A DNA stretch of 64,000 bases from Juglans regia (GCF_001411555.2 NC_049903.1:14613234-14677233); one strand, 5' to 3'. Counted from the first letter of the stretch, positions 45,174 to 58,252 are shown. Notes: generated by a model from the sequence alone, not told the origin. Numbers and translations are program-made.

Positions 45174-47382
45174 TGACACCAGGATGATAACTACACGGAT
45201 CACGCACCCCAACGACCAGTATTCAAAGTGTGTACAACATATAATAAGTATACAATATAATATTCACAGCAGATAAATAAAAAGGTATTTCTTTATTAAG
45301 TATCATAATTGTTCAAAAACAGTAAAATATATTTATAAGATTTATACAGTCATTCGACAGATAATTTAAAGAAAAGAAATAATATAAGGGAAACAAGTCT
45401 CATAATGCTAATCAACATATCAGCAAGTCATGCCTCAGGCGGAGCCGGTCCCTTAGGCTCTACATCAGACTCTATGGTACCATAAGACAAAACCGTAGGG
45501 TAAAACACCACAATTAAATTATGGCATCTCAGCAAGTAATTAAGCAAAACAACACATCTAAGAGATTTAAAACACATTCATACAACCAACACATCCATAT
45601 ACGGTCAAATATGAAGGAAACAAACCCACGTTTCCTTTTTCCCAAAATTACATTTTTAATCACTCACGCCAAAAGTCCCATTTGGCCCAATCATAACCAT
45701 TATTCTAATATGCATGCACCACGGTCTCCTCTATAGACCATTCGCACACCCTAGCTCTCATCGTCACAACATGGTTAACGTTCGTGCATGAAACTTCGTA
45801 ACGAGCGATGCCCAGTTCTGCGCCCAACGCGTACATGGTCAAGCATCCTCTAACCCCGCCAGCCAAAAGGTCATGAAATTAGTACGAGAGCGTTACAGTC
45901 TCGTCTATTCCCGTCATAGCCCTGCAACAACTCAGTCTGTTACTCTCCCTAGTGACTAGAAGAGCTCTACCAAGATAATGCCCCATCTTGACTTGAGGTT
46001 GTGATATGCACACACCAATAGTCCCAATTTCCAAACATACAGCGCAACTTCATAGCACAATTTATTAAAAACGATAAATATGCATACCAACAAATATTGG
46101 ATGACATATTAACTTGCTCATTTATAATTCACAACAATTACAATTACACAATTTACAACCAACTACTCGCATAATCCCTTTCTCCAATCCAGCCCAAGGC
46201 TCAACACCAACATCAACTGCAATTAATTTCCCAACACTTTAATGGCCCAAGGCCCAATTCCCACAAATCAACAATTTATAATAAAACACCAATTATAATA
46301 ACACTATTTTAAAACTCATGGGTTGGGTTGGAAAATTACATACAAAAATATGAAAATTTTCTGGAAGATAGCGCGAAAGGAGGTGTTGCCAAAGGTGGCG
46401 GCACACGGTGGTTCAAGAATAAAAAAAATGGCTTTTTGGTGAGTTTCTCTCAAGGAAAAATTTGATCTAAGAAAAATGGATGGAAAACTCAACTCACAGC
46501 AAGCCAATAATTAGGAGTGGCAATATGTGACACGATCCGTTAACCCAATACGAACACGACACGATAAAGCGGATTAGGGTTTAGCCTTAACGGGTTCGGA
46601 TCAAAACGGGTTGACCCGTTAAGACACGATTGCTTAACGGGTCACTAACGGGTCAACCCATTAAGAAAATTAAATTTACCTTTATATCCTTAGACCTAAA
46701 GGATAAGGAGGACGCTCCACTTCCTTCTTCAAGTTCTAAATTTGTTTAAATCTGTATTTTTAATTTTTTATTATATTTGGGATTGTAACATTAATATATT
46801 TACATTGTATGTTTTGTTTATTATATTTGAAATGTAATTTTAATAATGAATATTATTATAAATTGTGTGGATCATAATTTTTTGGATTGTAATTTTAGAC
46901 TTGTAGTTAATTTTTTATAGATATTATTTATATTTAAATATTTATATAAAATCAATTAAGTCAAACGGGTCGTGTCGTGTCGTATCGTGTATGTTCAACC
47001 CATTAACGTAAACAGGTTGGAAAGGAACGGGTCGCGTCGTGTCATGTCGTGTCAATTTATTTCTTATTCATTAACGAGTCATAAAGGGTCGTGTTGTGTC
47101 AACCCGTTATCTTACCGTGTCCTGTTCGGGTTTGAAATTTTGACACGAAATCCTTAACGGGTCGTGTTCGTGTTGACCCATTAAGTGTAATGTACATACC
47201 TTGACACGACACGAACACAACCCGTTAACACGATTTGACACCCCTACCAATAATTCACCAAGAAACCGAGAAAATTCGCAACTTTAGAACAAAACAGAGC
47301 ACGGCAAAACTTCTCAAGCTCTCGGATTAACAACTAAAATTCTTAAAACAACACATTAAACACTTAGAGATGTAAAAGACTT

Positions 47383-47418
<36 letters not shown>

Positions 47419-48121
47419 CTAAGAGGATTTAATTGAGAAACCTATGGCCTATTTATAGGTTGAGCATGGCGGTTTGTGAGACTGCGTGTCTCACGGGTAG
47501 AAGAAGTGAAAACCTGCAGGGTAAGCCGTGGAGGAGATGCGCGGCAGTATGGGTTGTGTGGTGAAGTGGTGGGTTGACAGCAATAGAGGGAGGGCGTTGC
47601 CGAACGACACGGAGGCAAGCAAGGGAGCTTGAGGTGAAAAGTGGTCGCCGCATGGAGCTGCAGTTGGATAGCAACCTTTCGGAGCCACTACCGAACGACA
47701 CGATGCTGCCATGAGGTGGAGGAAAGGAGGTGGTGGCAACGGCAGCAGGTGGAACAAGTAGAAGCTGGAAAATGGAAGAAGAAAAAAGAAGAAAAGAAGA
47801 AGAAGTCGCACGGCGCAAAGGAGAAAATGGCAAAACCATAAGGGATTCACACCAAAACAGCGCCGTTTAGACCATTAAGGGGCTGGGTTCATACAAAACA
47901 AACGGGCTGGGCCCTTTGCACATAGGTTGAGCCAATTCAAAACACATGGGCTGTGTTATAACAAAACACACACACGGCCCAAACAAAATAAAAACACTAC
48001 AAATCAAAAGCCCAAACCGAAAATACACCAAAATAAATTAACATAACATAAATAAAATAAAATAACACATTTAAATAAAATATAATAGGAATTAAAACAC
48101 ATGAAATATAGGGATCTCACA
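45174..48121 (-). mobile_element. Solo LTR inside the CACTA element
   Basis: On the minus strand it starts TGTGAGATCCC and ends CCTGGTGTCA, the TG...CA form. Minus its nested MITE it is about 2.2 kb. A good TATA box (CCTATAAATAGGCC, minus strand, about 47446-47459) is followed by a GA/CT tract, as in an LTR promoter. No retroelement genes inside. Candidate 5-bp duplication ATTCG (45169-45173) versus TTTCG (48124-48128) is off by two bases at the right edge and has one mismatch. CACTA subterminal TTCGAA motifs continue on both sides, showing that it interrupted them. Confidence 0.65.
46512..47246. mobile_element. hAT MITE with perfect 8-bp target duplication
   Basis: 735 bp. Begins TAGGAGTGGCAA and ends TTGACACCCCTA. 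Both ends are rich in inverted ACGGGT/ACCCGTTA and CGTGTCGTGT / ACACGACACG motifs. CCAATAAT stands on both sides (46504-46511 and 47247-47254), a perfect 8-bp target duplication of hAT type. The interior is AT-rich and non-coding. Confidence 0.92.
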
Positions 48122-48759
48122 CTTTTCGTGAAAAGTTATATATAAATCTAGCGAGTGTGTTTGCTATCTTGTTCGAATGGTAATTTTTTGTTCGAAAGGA
48201 TTTATAGACCATTTGAATGCTCAAAAGATTGGTTCAAACAGTGATGTACAAAATCGAAATAAGTTTAGTTATAAAGATTATTTTAAAAATAATCACTACT
48301 CGAGTCTTTTAATTTTCATTTTTAAAATATGAAAAATATATCTATACAGATCTATTAATTATGGTAAATTAAAATGTATCATATATGTTGTCCTAGAAAA
48401 TTAATATAATTAATTGAGAATTTAATTAATAGTTTTTTTTATGGTAAATAACAATTTGAAAATACAAAAAGTTTTTCTCTTAGGAAAACTCTTTTTTTTT
48501 TTTTTTTATAGAAAAATGATGAATGTAATCGACTGGGGGAATCGGCAGGTAACCGCCACTCAGATCAATACGTATGTTTTATTAAAGATCAAAACACACC
48601 TTCTTCATCCTGGCATCTCCCCTTCGTGTGTCCCCTTCTCAGCTCTCCCTTCTCTTTCTTCTACTCTTTCCTTCCCCTTCTCAGATCAATTTTTTCGTAC
48701 GTGATGAATTGAACCTTGAGGTTAATGATAAAGCACAAGTACTCAAGCTTTTCAATTTT

Positions 48760-49690
48760 TCAATACGATGCAATTTTTGTAAAAAGAAAAAAATAAAACC
48801 CAAAATGAAAAAAATTAGAACTCAATTCTTGCATGAATGCAAAACTAAGGAAATGGAAAAAATAAAACCCAGACGAAACGCTCCAGCCAAATGCTTTAGT
48901 TCCAGTCAAAATGCTGGTCAGATGGTTTCAAAATGGGTTTATCTCTTCTTAGATCTCTCTTCTCCCACTCATATCTCCTCTTCAACATTTTCTTGTTCAA
49001 TACAATGCAATTTTTGCAAAAAGAAAAAAATAAAACCCAGAATGAAAAAAATAAAATAAAATAGAACTCTAATCTCGCATGGATGCAAAACTAAGGGAAT
49101 GGAAAATTAAAACCTAGGTGAAACGCTCTAGCTGAATGCTCCAGTTCCAGTCGAAATGCTGGTCAGATGGTTTCGAAATGGGTTTGTCTCTTCTCAGATC
49201 TCCTCTTCTACATTTTCTTATTCAATACGATGCATTTTTTTGCAAAAATAAAACCCAAAATGAAAACAAATTAGAACTATGTTCTCGCATGGATGCAAAA
49301 CTAAGGAAATGGAAAAAATAAAACCCAGACGAAATACTCCACTTCCAGTCGAAATGCTAGTCAGATGGTTTCGAAATGGGTTTGTCTCTTCTTAGATCTC
49401 TCTTCTCCCACTCAGATATCCTCTTCTACATTTTCTACAGTTTAATTCATCTTCTGCCTTTTCTACATTTTCTATACTTTAATTCATTTTTTGCGAAAAT
49501 AAAACCCAGACGAAATGCTCCAGTTCCAATCGAAATGCTAGTCAGATGGTTTCGAAATGGGTTTGTCTCTTATTAGATCTCTCTTCTCCCACTCAAATCT
49601 CCTCTTCTACATTTTCTTTAATTCATCTTCTACCTTTTCTACATTTTCTAGAGTTTTCTTCTTCTTCTTTTTCTTCTTCTTCCTATCAGG
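48760..49690 (+). repeat. Four-unit diverged tandem repeat inside the CACTA element
   Basis: Anchor GATGGTTTCRAAATGGGTTT recurs at about 48921, 49166, 49363 and 49543 (spacing 245, 197, 180). Each unit also has AAATAAAACCCAGACGAAA, CAGTTCCAGTCGAAATGCT and CTCTTCTTAGATCTCTC blocks. Several plus-strand frames here (48628-49059, 49136-49321, 49376-49576) arise from the repeat and are not genes. Confidence 0.8.
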
Positions 49691-49749
49691 TGATAACATG
49701 CCACATCAGCCGGTTACGTGGCAATTACGCATCCCTAGTTGTATATAGT

Positions 49750-50956
49750 AGAGCTATTTTTTACATTGCAAAATGGTAAGAAAATAAAAGAAACTAATTT
49801 TTTTTATAACAAACAAGCTTGCTATATATAAAAATTAAAAACCATCGAAATTAAAGTGACAATGTTCGATACAAAACAAAAGGATCGATACAAAATACAA
49901 CTATTATGTAAGATTATTGAGGGTCTTCTACATCGCAATAATGCGTCCCTCAATCTCTCGTAGTCGAACCATAATGGGAGTTGTGATCATTCCCACGATC
50001 CTCTCCATGTCCTGGATCAAAAGTGTGTGATGCTCCTCGATTTGGGCGTAAGAGTTGGATCACGTTTAGTGTCATCGCAACATTAATGTGAGTCTTCCAC
50101 AAGTGGCCATCGCTCTTACTTAAAGTTATCCTGTTAAGGAGCCCAATCTGTGGTTGCCTCTACTCTGTCAATAGCACATTCACTTTCGAATTAACTAGGA
50201 GGTTGGAGATCATCAAATCATACAGTAGACTACCTCCAGTCAAATACCATGACTCAGATCGGATGCTTATGAGGAAATATAGAGGTAGATCAGTCGGCTC
50301 TCCTTGTGCTATCTGTAACATTAGTCAAGCTCGTTTTATGCTGAAATCTGTCTTGTGCTTTCTTAGTTTGATATTGTTTGAAAAATCAAATTTAGCATGC
50401 GAAGAAGGCTCAACAATCAACATGTTTGATGACCTTGCTATCATCATATGGAGGAGTCGAATCCTCATGCATCATGCAAAGAATCTCATCATGTGTTGGA
50501 CCATCATCTACGGGAGCTTCATCCTCAATATCATCACCATTGTATGTCCCTAAGCTGGTGGTTGTGCAAAGTATGCACCTACCTCAATGGGGATACCCAG
50601 AAACTCAACGATACTATCTGCTGAGATAGTAATACTAACTCTCCAAATTTCAAACGTAGATGAGTCATCATCAACCCCCATCTCTGACATACCCTAATAA
50701 ACTTCATCGACCATATCTAGATTAAGCCACCCTCTTCTGCACACAAATCGAACCCCATCCCTTTCGCTGATTATGGATGATAGGCTTTTTCCCCCCAAAC
50801 GAAATTGTGAAAGTCTTCTATTACGATCTCTCGCTCAACCAATTTCGGCCTCCTCGACTCACTAGCTTAGCTTCTAGGTTGCCCCTCCCTTCCACATTTT
50901 CTTCCAATGTATCTCATGAATCTACTATTCATTAAACAAAGACAATAGATAAGAGT
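49750..50956. other. CACTA internal sequence without clear gene
   Basis: Non-repetitive sequence between the tandem repeat and the transposase remnant. The minus strand around 49915-50010 reads QDMERIVGMI and RLREIEGRI, a short helical stretch, perhaps part of an element protein. No domain can be named. Confidence 0.35.
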
Positions 50957-52310
50957 TTGATGCTTTTGGGAGACAGACTTGGTAGAGACTACAACGAATA
51001 TGCAAAGGGGGTAAAGTTATTTATAAAATTTGCACGGGGAAGTGCTGACAGTCGGGATTTTATAAGATGTCCATGCAATAAGTGCAAAACTTTGAGTCAT
51101 CACAATTTGATACTGGTGGAGGAGCATCTATATGCCAATGAAATCGATCCTAAATACTCATTGTGGGTCTCACACATCGAACCATTTCGTCAAGGAATCA
51201 AATTTGTCACATAGGTCTAGGAAATGGGGAAAGACAATGACATAAATGTGGATGTATCTAATGATACTAATGAATATGGTGAGGATATGGCAAAGATGTT
51301 AGGTGATCTTGATGCTGGAATGTTTGGGGCGATGGATGCAAAAGGAACATCTAGTTAGTCATATGCGGGCAATGAGAATTTTGCAAGATTGTAGAAGGAC
51401 ATATAATGACAGTTGTATGAGGGGTACACTCATCATAGCAAGTTGTCATTCACAGTAAGGTTACTTTATATTAAGTTTATATGTCGCATTTTTACGAAGG
51501 TCGTTGACCTATTGCTCGATCTATTTAGGAGGATCTCCCATTGGATAATGTCTTGTCCCATCATTTTTATGAAGCGAAGCAATTGAAATGAGGGTTAGAA
51601 TTCTTTAAATAACTTAAAGCTCGTAAGATAATATAACTTATATGGATTAAGCAATATTTCAACATGTGTAGCGAAGACATTCGTCTACTTCGAAGGGATG
51701 GTATAACTAATGTAGAAAACAAACACAAAGAAGAGCTCGCTGCTTGGTTTGAACAGATGGTATTATTAAACAGTATCTTTCTCTCAACGAGTTTCATACC
51801 ACTAAAATAGATTTTTTTTTCCTATTTAACGTTAATTGAATTGAAACAAGTTTGTTAATGTAGGTCGTATCGAGATATGGTGATAATTCAGAATATATTT
51901 CAAGTGAACCATATGCTTTGACGTATGGTTCATCCATGCGGGTCATTCACTACTCAACATGTATAGTGCATGGATATAGATTTCACATAGCTGATAAAGA
52001 ACGATATAGAAAAACTCAAAATTATGGAATCATTGTCGAAGGAAGCCACGAGGAGGAGAATATTGATTTTTATGGAGTCATCGAATCTATCATTGGATTA
52101 AAGTACTTAGGAGAACATATAGTTCGGTTGTTTAAGTGTAATTGATGGGATGTCTTAAATCCTATATTAGGAGTGCATAATGATGAATATTTTGTAAATG
52201 TTAATACATCTCGCACATGTTATGAGGATGATACTTTCGTTCTCATTTGCCAAGCAAATCAAATTTTTTACTTAGATGATCCGGAGTATGAAAATCTAGG
52301 GTGAGTGATA
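50957..52310 (+). pseudogene. CACTA transposase (TNP2/TNPD) remnant
   Basis: The frame at 50957-51214 has LGRDYNEYAKGVKLFIKFA, then IRCPCNKCKTLSHH and HLYANEIDPKYSLW: the 'transposase-associated' N-terminal domain of plant CACTA transposases (CPCxxC motif). The frame at 51869-52310 has HGYRFHI, NYGIIVEG, DFYGVIESIIGLKYL and VRLFKCN, then a stop just before WDV, matching the C-terminal DUF4216 domain (usual FYGxIxEIxELxY...VxLFKCxW). The central catalytic transposase domain is missing or beyond recognition. In-frame stops at 51213, 51356 and 52142 show it is dead. Confidence 0.8.
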
Positions 52311-53159
52311 CAGAAATTTATACCAATAAATGTATATAATTACATTCCAAAAGCGGAGGGACAATCGAAAGAATTTGATGATCCAACAAGTGAAGAAGCA
52401 TAACTAGAAAACGAATCAGGCATCAATATATTTGTTAATCTCAGCTAATTTGACATGGTTTTACTGTGTAGATAAGATATTAAACCAGAAGTATTTGAGG
52501 TAGGCTTGTTAGAAGAAGATGAGTCAACTGAAGTGTCTAATGAGGATGAGGGTAAGTGGTCGAGCAAAAACAATAGTGAATGAGAGTTGTTTATATATAA
52601 GTATCGTTATTATAGTAAAAACATTTTTGTGAATAATAATTTATTACAGTTTTAAACAGCTATGCCTCCCAAATGCAAAGCAACTCATTTGTCATCTACA
52701 TTTATTACTGACTCTCCAGTTAGTTCACATGTCATGCATGGTGGGCCAATATCTCTAGACCCAAAGCATGATATGTTAGATAGAAACTTGAGTTTATGTA
52801 ATGAATTACGTAATAGTGTTTTAAAAATAAAATAAAATTTTGATATTATATTATTTAATTATTGTATAGCTGTTATAAGCTATCACTGGGGTCGAGCTAT
52901 TACTAGAAGTGTCTGCATAGAGAAAATGCAAAAAGTGAAAAAATTAAAGTTGATATTTCTGATGATCACAACGGTGGATCTAGAGATCATGTAGCTTCGC
53001 TTACTTCCTATGTTAACATATGCACTCATGGGCTCATGGCTACATCCTCCTGGGCCAAGGTTCTCCAAGATGTGAAAGACTAAATCAAAACTCATTGCCT
53101 GATAATAAGCTACTTAGAAAATAGTTTTATTCAATTATTACTTAATTTATAAGTAGTTT

Positions 53160-53740
53160 GTTTTTGTTCTTATCATTCCTAATTCTTTCAATGATGAGTT
53201 TGAACTTGATTTTGGCTGGCAAGAGGATCGAGTACTGGTTGATGAGTTGATGAATAATGCATTACGGAGGTATAAAGGTAGATGTTATGTACACTACCAA
53301 AAGTTTAATAGTGCAATAGAGGCACATCAGAATCTATTCCAAACCATGCGCCTAGAAGAATGTGAGAAGTTTTATGATATGTTTGAAGATCTAGCATATC
53401 AAGTAATTTCGATGTTATCTTTCATTATGCTATATGTTAGATGCATGAAACAAATATAGTAATAATGTTGTTTATTTTCTTGTAGCAATTGGGTATTATA
53501 AACGAAGCAAATAGAGCAAATTTAACAATACACCATCATGCGAGTTCTATATATTTTCATCGACTACTAAAGAAATTAGTAACGTTATACTAGTCTCCGA
53601 TAAATACTAACATATCAACATTTGTAATTGAAATTGTAACACATATTTTCCTTTTGCAGGAACAAGATAGTCCTACTGACTATAATAATCAAACACAATC
53701 GTATGTTAAATCGCATACAAATTGCGATGGCGTTTGGACC
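53160..53740 (+). pseudogene. Second CACTA gene remnant (plant Transposase_24 type)
   Basis: The frame at 53247-53459 reads NALRRYKGRCYVHYQKF, SAIEAHQN and WE/CEKFYDMFED, matching the plant Ptta/En/Spm domain that often follows TNP2 in CACTA elements. An intron-like GT...AG may lie at 53401-53486, with QLGIINEANRANLT following. The N-terminal part (from about 52663, MPPKCKATHLSS) is broken. No full frame remains. Confidence 0.6.
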
Positions 53741-54269
53741 AGTCCTGAAGCATAAACAAATTATGCTAATTTAATTTTTTTTGTATTTTTTGGGTACATC
53801 CAAATCTCTTTCGGTCTCATTTCGAACAAACCCATCATCATTCAAATGGACAATAAACCATTCGAACAAAGTTCATCAAACTAAATGTTCAAACACAAAT
53901 TTTCATTCGAACATTTTCTAGTACGTCGATCGGATTTTTTTATGTCCAAACACAAACCGACGAGTTCAAACAAACAACAAGAAATCATTCGAACACTATC
54001 TTCATTCAAACGGGAGCAAATAAATTCGTGTCGTTCGAATTAAATTATCAACCCGTCCGAATAGTAACCCAATAATTCGAACCAAATTTTATCAGTCCGA
54101 GCAGTATTTTGGAAAAAAACTATTTTGTCCCTAAAAAAATATCGTTCAAATTCCTTCAAACGGGTTGGTCACATTTCATCCTTTAAATTTTTTATTGGGA
54201 CAAAAAAAAATGGTCTCGAAACAAAACTTTATTGGAACGAAAAAATGCCATCTCTTGTATTGTACACGG

Positions 54270-56685
54270 TTTTTAAAAAAAAAAAAAAAAGAAAAAAAAG
54301 TGCACACATATATGGTAGTTTTCAAGAATGGCGTGCTTGCATGGCTATATATAAGACGGCAATACAAAGTACCTAAAAAAGTTAATAACTATAATTAGCT
54401 CCATATATATAGCTCTTTTTCTTTCCCTTATATCTACCAACTTAAAACATGCATCCTAACTCCCCACACTAGCAATCTCATAAATCTTCAACACCCTGTT
54501 CATCCATTGTCGTCATGCGAAAGAATGCTATTATAAATATTAAAAAAAAAACTCCCTCTAATACTTGTTCGAGCTTAAAACGACATTATTCTGAATTCCT
54601 CACACATGATGGGCCTTAGCTAAGTCGATCAAAGGATACTAGAGTGTCGGTCGTCCACAACATTGTTCGAAAGACCACAAAAGTGTCTTCAAAAATCCTA
54701 TTACAGGGCCAATGCCCCCACCAACAGCTTGTCGCATTAGAGAGCCCAAATGCTGAGCCTCGACAACTTCACGAAATATGGATGGACGGGCTTAAAGTGG
54801 GAATTTTGGGTACAAAATATAATTACCACCAATATGATTATATATTCTAAACAAAAACAAATATCTAGCCTTATCTATCTCATATACGTGAGAGTTAGTG
54901 CATGCGTGTGTAGAATATTAAATTAAATTGTTCTTTATTTTATTTTTTAGGCTAGGAAATAAAATAATTTTCAATGTCAAGATATAATAATTGAAACTAC
55001 AAGAAAAAAAAATAAATATTTATGACGAGTTATTTTCGACGAGAATGACTATTTGTGACGAGAATATAATCATTTTGATAAGAAATAACTGATCACAAAT
55101 AAATAATTTTATTGTAATGCGCACATGGTAGTCAGAAATTAATAAACACGACTCATTTGGAACCATTACGTCTAATTTGTGATTGGGTGTGTAATTTATA
55201 TAAATATTTTTTCGATGTAAAAACTATATATTTTTTTTAAGTTGCTTAGTAAGTGCTTTATATTCATCCACTCTACGCACTAAAAGTGCAATTTAATTAT
55301 CCTAGTGACATAATGGAGTTTACTAAATATTTATTGATTACATAATTTGTCTTTCCATATTGCAAGATACTGTGAATATTAACAAATATATAACAGATCT
55401 ATATATATATATATATATATACATGACTAAGGATTGAGACAACTATGCATTTTTAAAATCCTATTTTAAATTGAGAATATTTTTATAAAATAACTTGTAA
55501 AATAATTATAAGAGTATCATTATTTTACAAAAATACCATCCATTTAAAACAAGATTGTAAATAAGATTTTGCCCATCATTTTCGTATATACATATAAAAT
55601 AGTGAAGGAATCTCTCTCTCTCTCTCTCTCTAATAACTTACTTTTGCAAAGCAACTAGAAAGTTAAAAATTCTACTTTTCATGAGTTCCACCTTCCTTGC
55701 ACTTATTTTATCACATAATAGCATACACTCTTTATTATTATTAATTAAACATTCTCATGATCTGTATATTAGAGATATTCTTAATTTTATTGTATATAAA
55801 TTATAATGATTATAATAATTTATGTACCAAACTATATATCCCTTATATATTACAGAAAAAATCTACACAACCTTCTACCATTCACACAACTTCCACACAC
55901 TATACTTTTTTTTAATTTTTATTATTTTTTTCTTTTATCAAATATTTAATATATGAATAATGAATAGAAAAATTGAATTAGTTTAAAAAGAATAAACTCA
56001 AAAAAGAAAATTTAAAAAAATATTAAAAAATATGGTATGTGGATGTTGGAAAGGTTGTGTAGCATTACTCTGTATTAAAAGCATCTATAGCATATGAACA
56101 AGAATGAATAGTACTTTTTGTTTGACACTTTATGTTCCATTTATGCCCCTGAGTGGTTGGCTGTTGTTACGGTTTTGTTCCTCACTCTTGTATTTTACTT
56201 TTCGGTTGTGCCCTTCTGTGAGCAACTATTGTTTGTTTGGTTCTATTGGTCATTCATGCTAATTCTTTTGGTCATTCATGCTGTTTTGATGGAGATTCTA
56301 TTTAATTTGTGATTTATATCATATCTATTTATTTATTGTAAAGCTTATAGAATTTAAAAAACATGGTTGGAGGAGACCTTTTCTTTATTGAATAGAATCA
56401 ACTCCACTCATAGCTTTCTAAGAGTAAGTTGCCTTAGAATTAGACCAATTAGATCATGACACATGTCCTCCAATAAACACAAAAGACATATATTTGTTAT
56501 TCATTGAGTATACTTTTTCTTCAAAGTACATTGAAATGCATCGAGTTGAGAAAGTTAGATGACAATTGCCGATACCAGTTTTATTATTTCATTCGCTATT
56601 GTGTATTGCAGATTTATATATGGACGTTGGGGATCATTTGAGAATTTATATATATATGGTTGTGGTTGGTAATTATGGATATGTT

Positions 56686-56718
<33 letters not shown>

Positions 56719-57900
56719 AGATTTTTGTTTCTATTTCACCTACGTACTTACATGACATCATGCATGACCAATTAAGTTCATAATCCTATCAAGTCACGGG
56801 CAACTCTTCACTACCTCCACATGATAATTAACCCATGAGACCCTACACGTACATGAATAATATTCTTTTAACACCAGTACAAATTGAGTATATATATATA
56901 TATATATATAAAGGAATTGAACTATTTAATTCAGTCAGACATTAATTAGACATATATATAACATGCATTAATCTATATATGTCGCGCGTTTTCAAGAATC
57001 AAATTAAACATTATTCAAAGCAGAATATCCGGCGCCAGGTACGTAGTACTAGTACTATATACTAATGTAAAAGGACTTCATGATCTAGCTAGGCCACATG
57101 CATTCTGTCTTTCTACGATGTAAACGAAACCAGCTTATATATATCTTTAAATTACCTTACTTGCATGAAATTAATAATATGATTAATTAATTAGGGTAAA
57201 CAATATTGTACGTACATAAATTAGTTAATCAATTGAAGTAATTACCTCTATCCAGATCATCATGATCATCTTCATGATCATTGGACACTAATTATATAAC
57301 TAGCTAGCTAACCGATGCTTTCTTTATACAAAATATATTGATAGAAAAATGAATCACGTTTTCATAAAATAATATCTACTCCAAGATTAGGTTTTGGGAC
57401 ACAAGTCCTACTAGATATATTTAATATGTTGTAGATATTGATATATCTATAGCTAGCAATATTAGTAGATCACAGCTAGGCTAGCTCATGATGTTTAAAA
57501 GGAATAATATTAGAGAGAGAGAGAGAGCGACTGATCTCAGATCTCACGGTTCAGTCACTCCTAACACACTGAACAAAGAGTCACACCTACCACTGGCACG
57601 CTCACAGCTACCAGTACTACTACTGCATGCACCGTCGTGGTAACCTAGCTACCACCCTCACCCTCTCACAACTACCTCTCATATATATTTCTTCATCGCT
57701 AATATTGTACGTTGCTTCCATGGTTGAAGCGTAGGCAGCTAGACCATGTCTAATCTCTCTCCCTTGCTTTATTTTTTTTTTTTCTCTTTTGTCCTTTTCT
57801 TTTGATTTTTTTTTTGTACTAGCTCTAAAATATTATTGCTTGCAGGAATATCAATCATTATTTAGTTCATTCAATGAGAAGACAAACGGAGAGGTAGGTA
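54270..57900. other. AT-rich spacer upstream of AAE14
   Basis: No gene is supported. It holds several TA microsatellites (55400-55420, 56688-56710, 56890-56912), a TC run (55613-55632), a CACTA-like half end near 54993 and repeat copy 2 at 56108-56240. Confidence 0.6.
56108..56240 (+). repeat. Old dispersed repeat, copy 2
   Basis: Resembles window positions 1-120: TTTGACA, CCATTTATGCCCCTG, GTGGTTGG, TTTTACTTTTCGG and GTGCCCTTCTG. The small frame at 56118-56312 runs through it and is hydrophobic, without a known domain. Confidence 0.4.
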
Positions 57901-58073
57901 ATTACTTACATTGGCGCACTTTCCACTGCACATCATGTGTATTCACATACTTCGTCTATAATATGAACGCAGTCGGGATATAAAATGATGCAATCCCGGC
58001 CCGAACCACCGAGAATATATACACACGTTCCTCACTACACAAGTTTTTGGTGTATCTGCCCTTCGAGCTATTG

Positions 58074-58081
58074 ATATATAA
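58074..58081 (+). promoter_or_regulatory. Possible TATA box of the AAE14-like gene
   Basis: GATATATAAG about 175 bp before the start codon. A transcript from about 58105 would have a ~150-base leader containing a GAA repeat (58186-58203). Confidence 0.45.
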
Positions 58082-58252
58082 GTACTCAAAGCAGTAGTAG
58101 TACTACCAAAGAGCAGAAGTAGTGCAGCTAGAGCTAGCTCTAGCTCTCTCGATCTTGATATTTGGATAGCTTCGCAGACAAGGAGAAGAAGAAGAAGAAG
58201 AAGATAGACTTTCCAAATCTCCCTGCTGCTTCCACAAAACAAAAAAAATATA

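Larger units (their letters stand above)
44857..54262 (+). mobile_element. CACTA (En/Spm) DNA transposon, 9.4 kb, defective, with nested insertions
   Basis: Left end CACTACAAGAAATCCG (44857) and right end CATCTCTTGTATTG (to 54262), inverted relatives of each other. TAC flanks both sides (44854-44856 and 54263-54265), the 3-bp target duplication typical of CACTA elements. Subterminal zones carry many TTCGAAC motifs (at least five exact copies in 53815-54090, two at 45001-45125, more as GTTCGAA at 48170-48205), as expected for transposase-binding sites. Inside are remnants of the large transposase (TNP2/TNPD) and the second gene (Transposase_24 type), both plus strand. A solo LTR with a hAT MITE sits near the left end. 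Confidence 0.85.

Noticed and set aside
47453..47850. Two overlapping minus-strand frames of 119-128 codons
   Set aside because: They lie in the promoter and leader part of the solo LTR, in two frames at once, with low-complexity Leu/Ser/Phe-rich products.
48628..49059. 143-codon frame
   Set aside because: It runs through tandemly repeated sequence and Lys-rich AAAAATAAAA tracts; repeat-derived.
54990..55170. CACTA-like half end (ACTACAAGAAAAAAA followed by GACGAG repeats)
   Set aside because: No matching opposite end or flanking duplication in the window; at most a fragment, so not annotated as an element.
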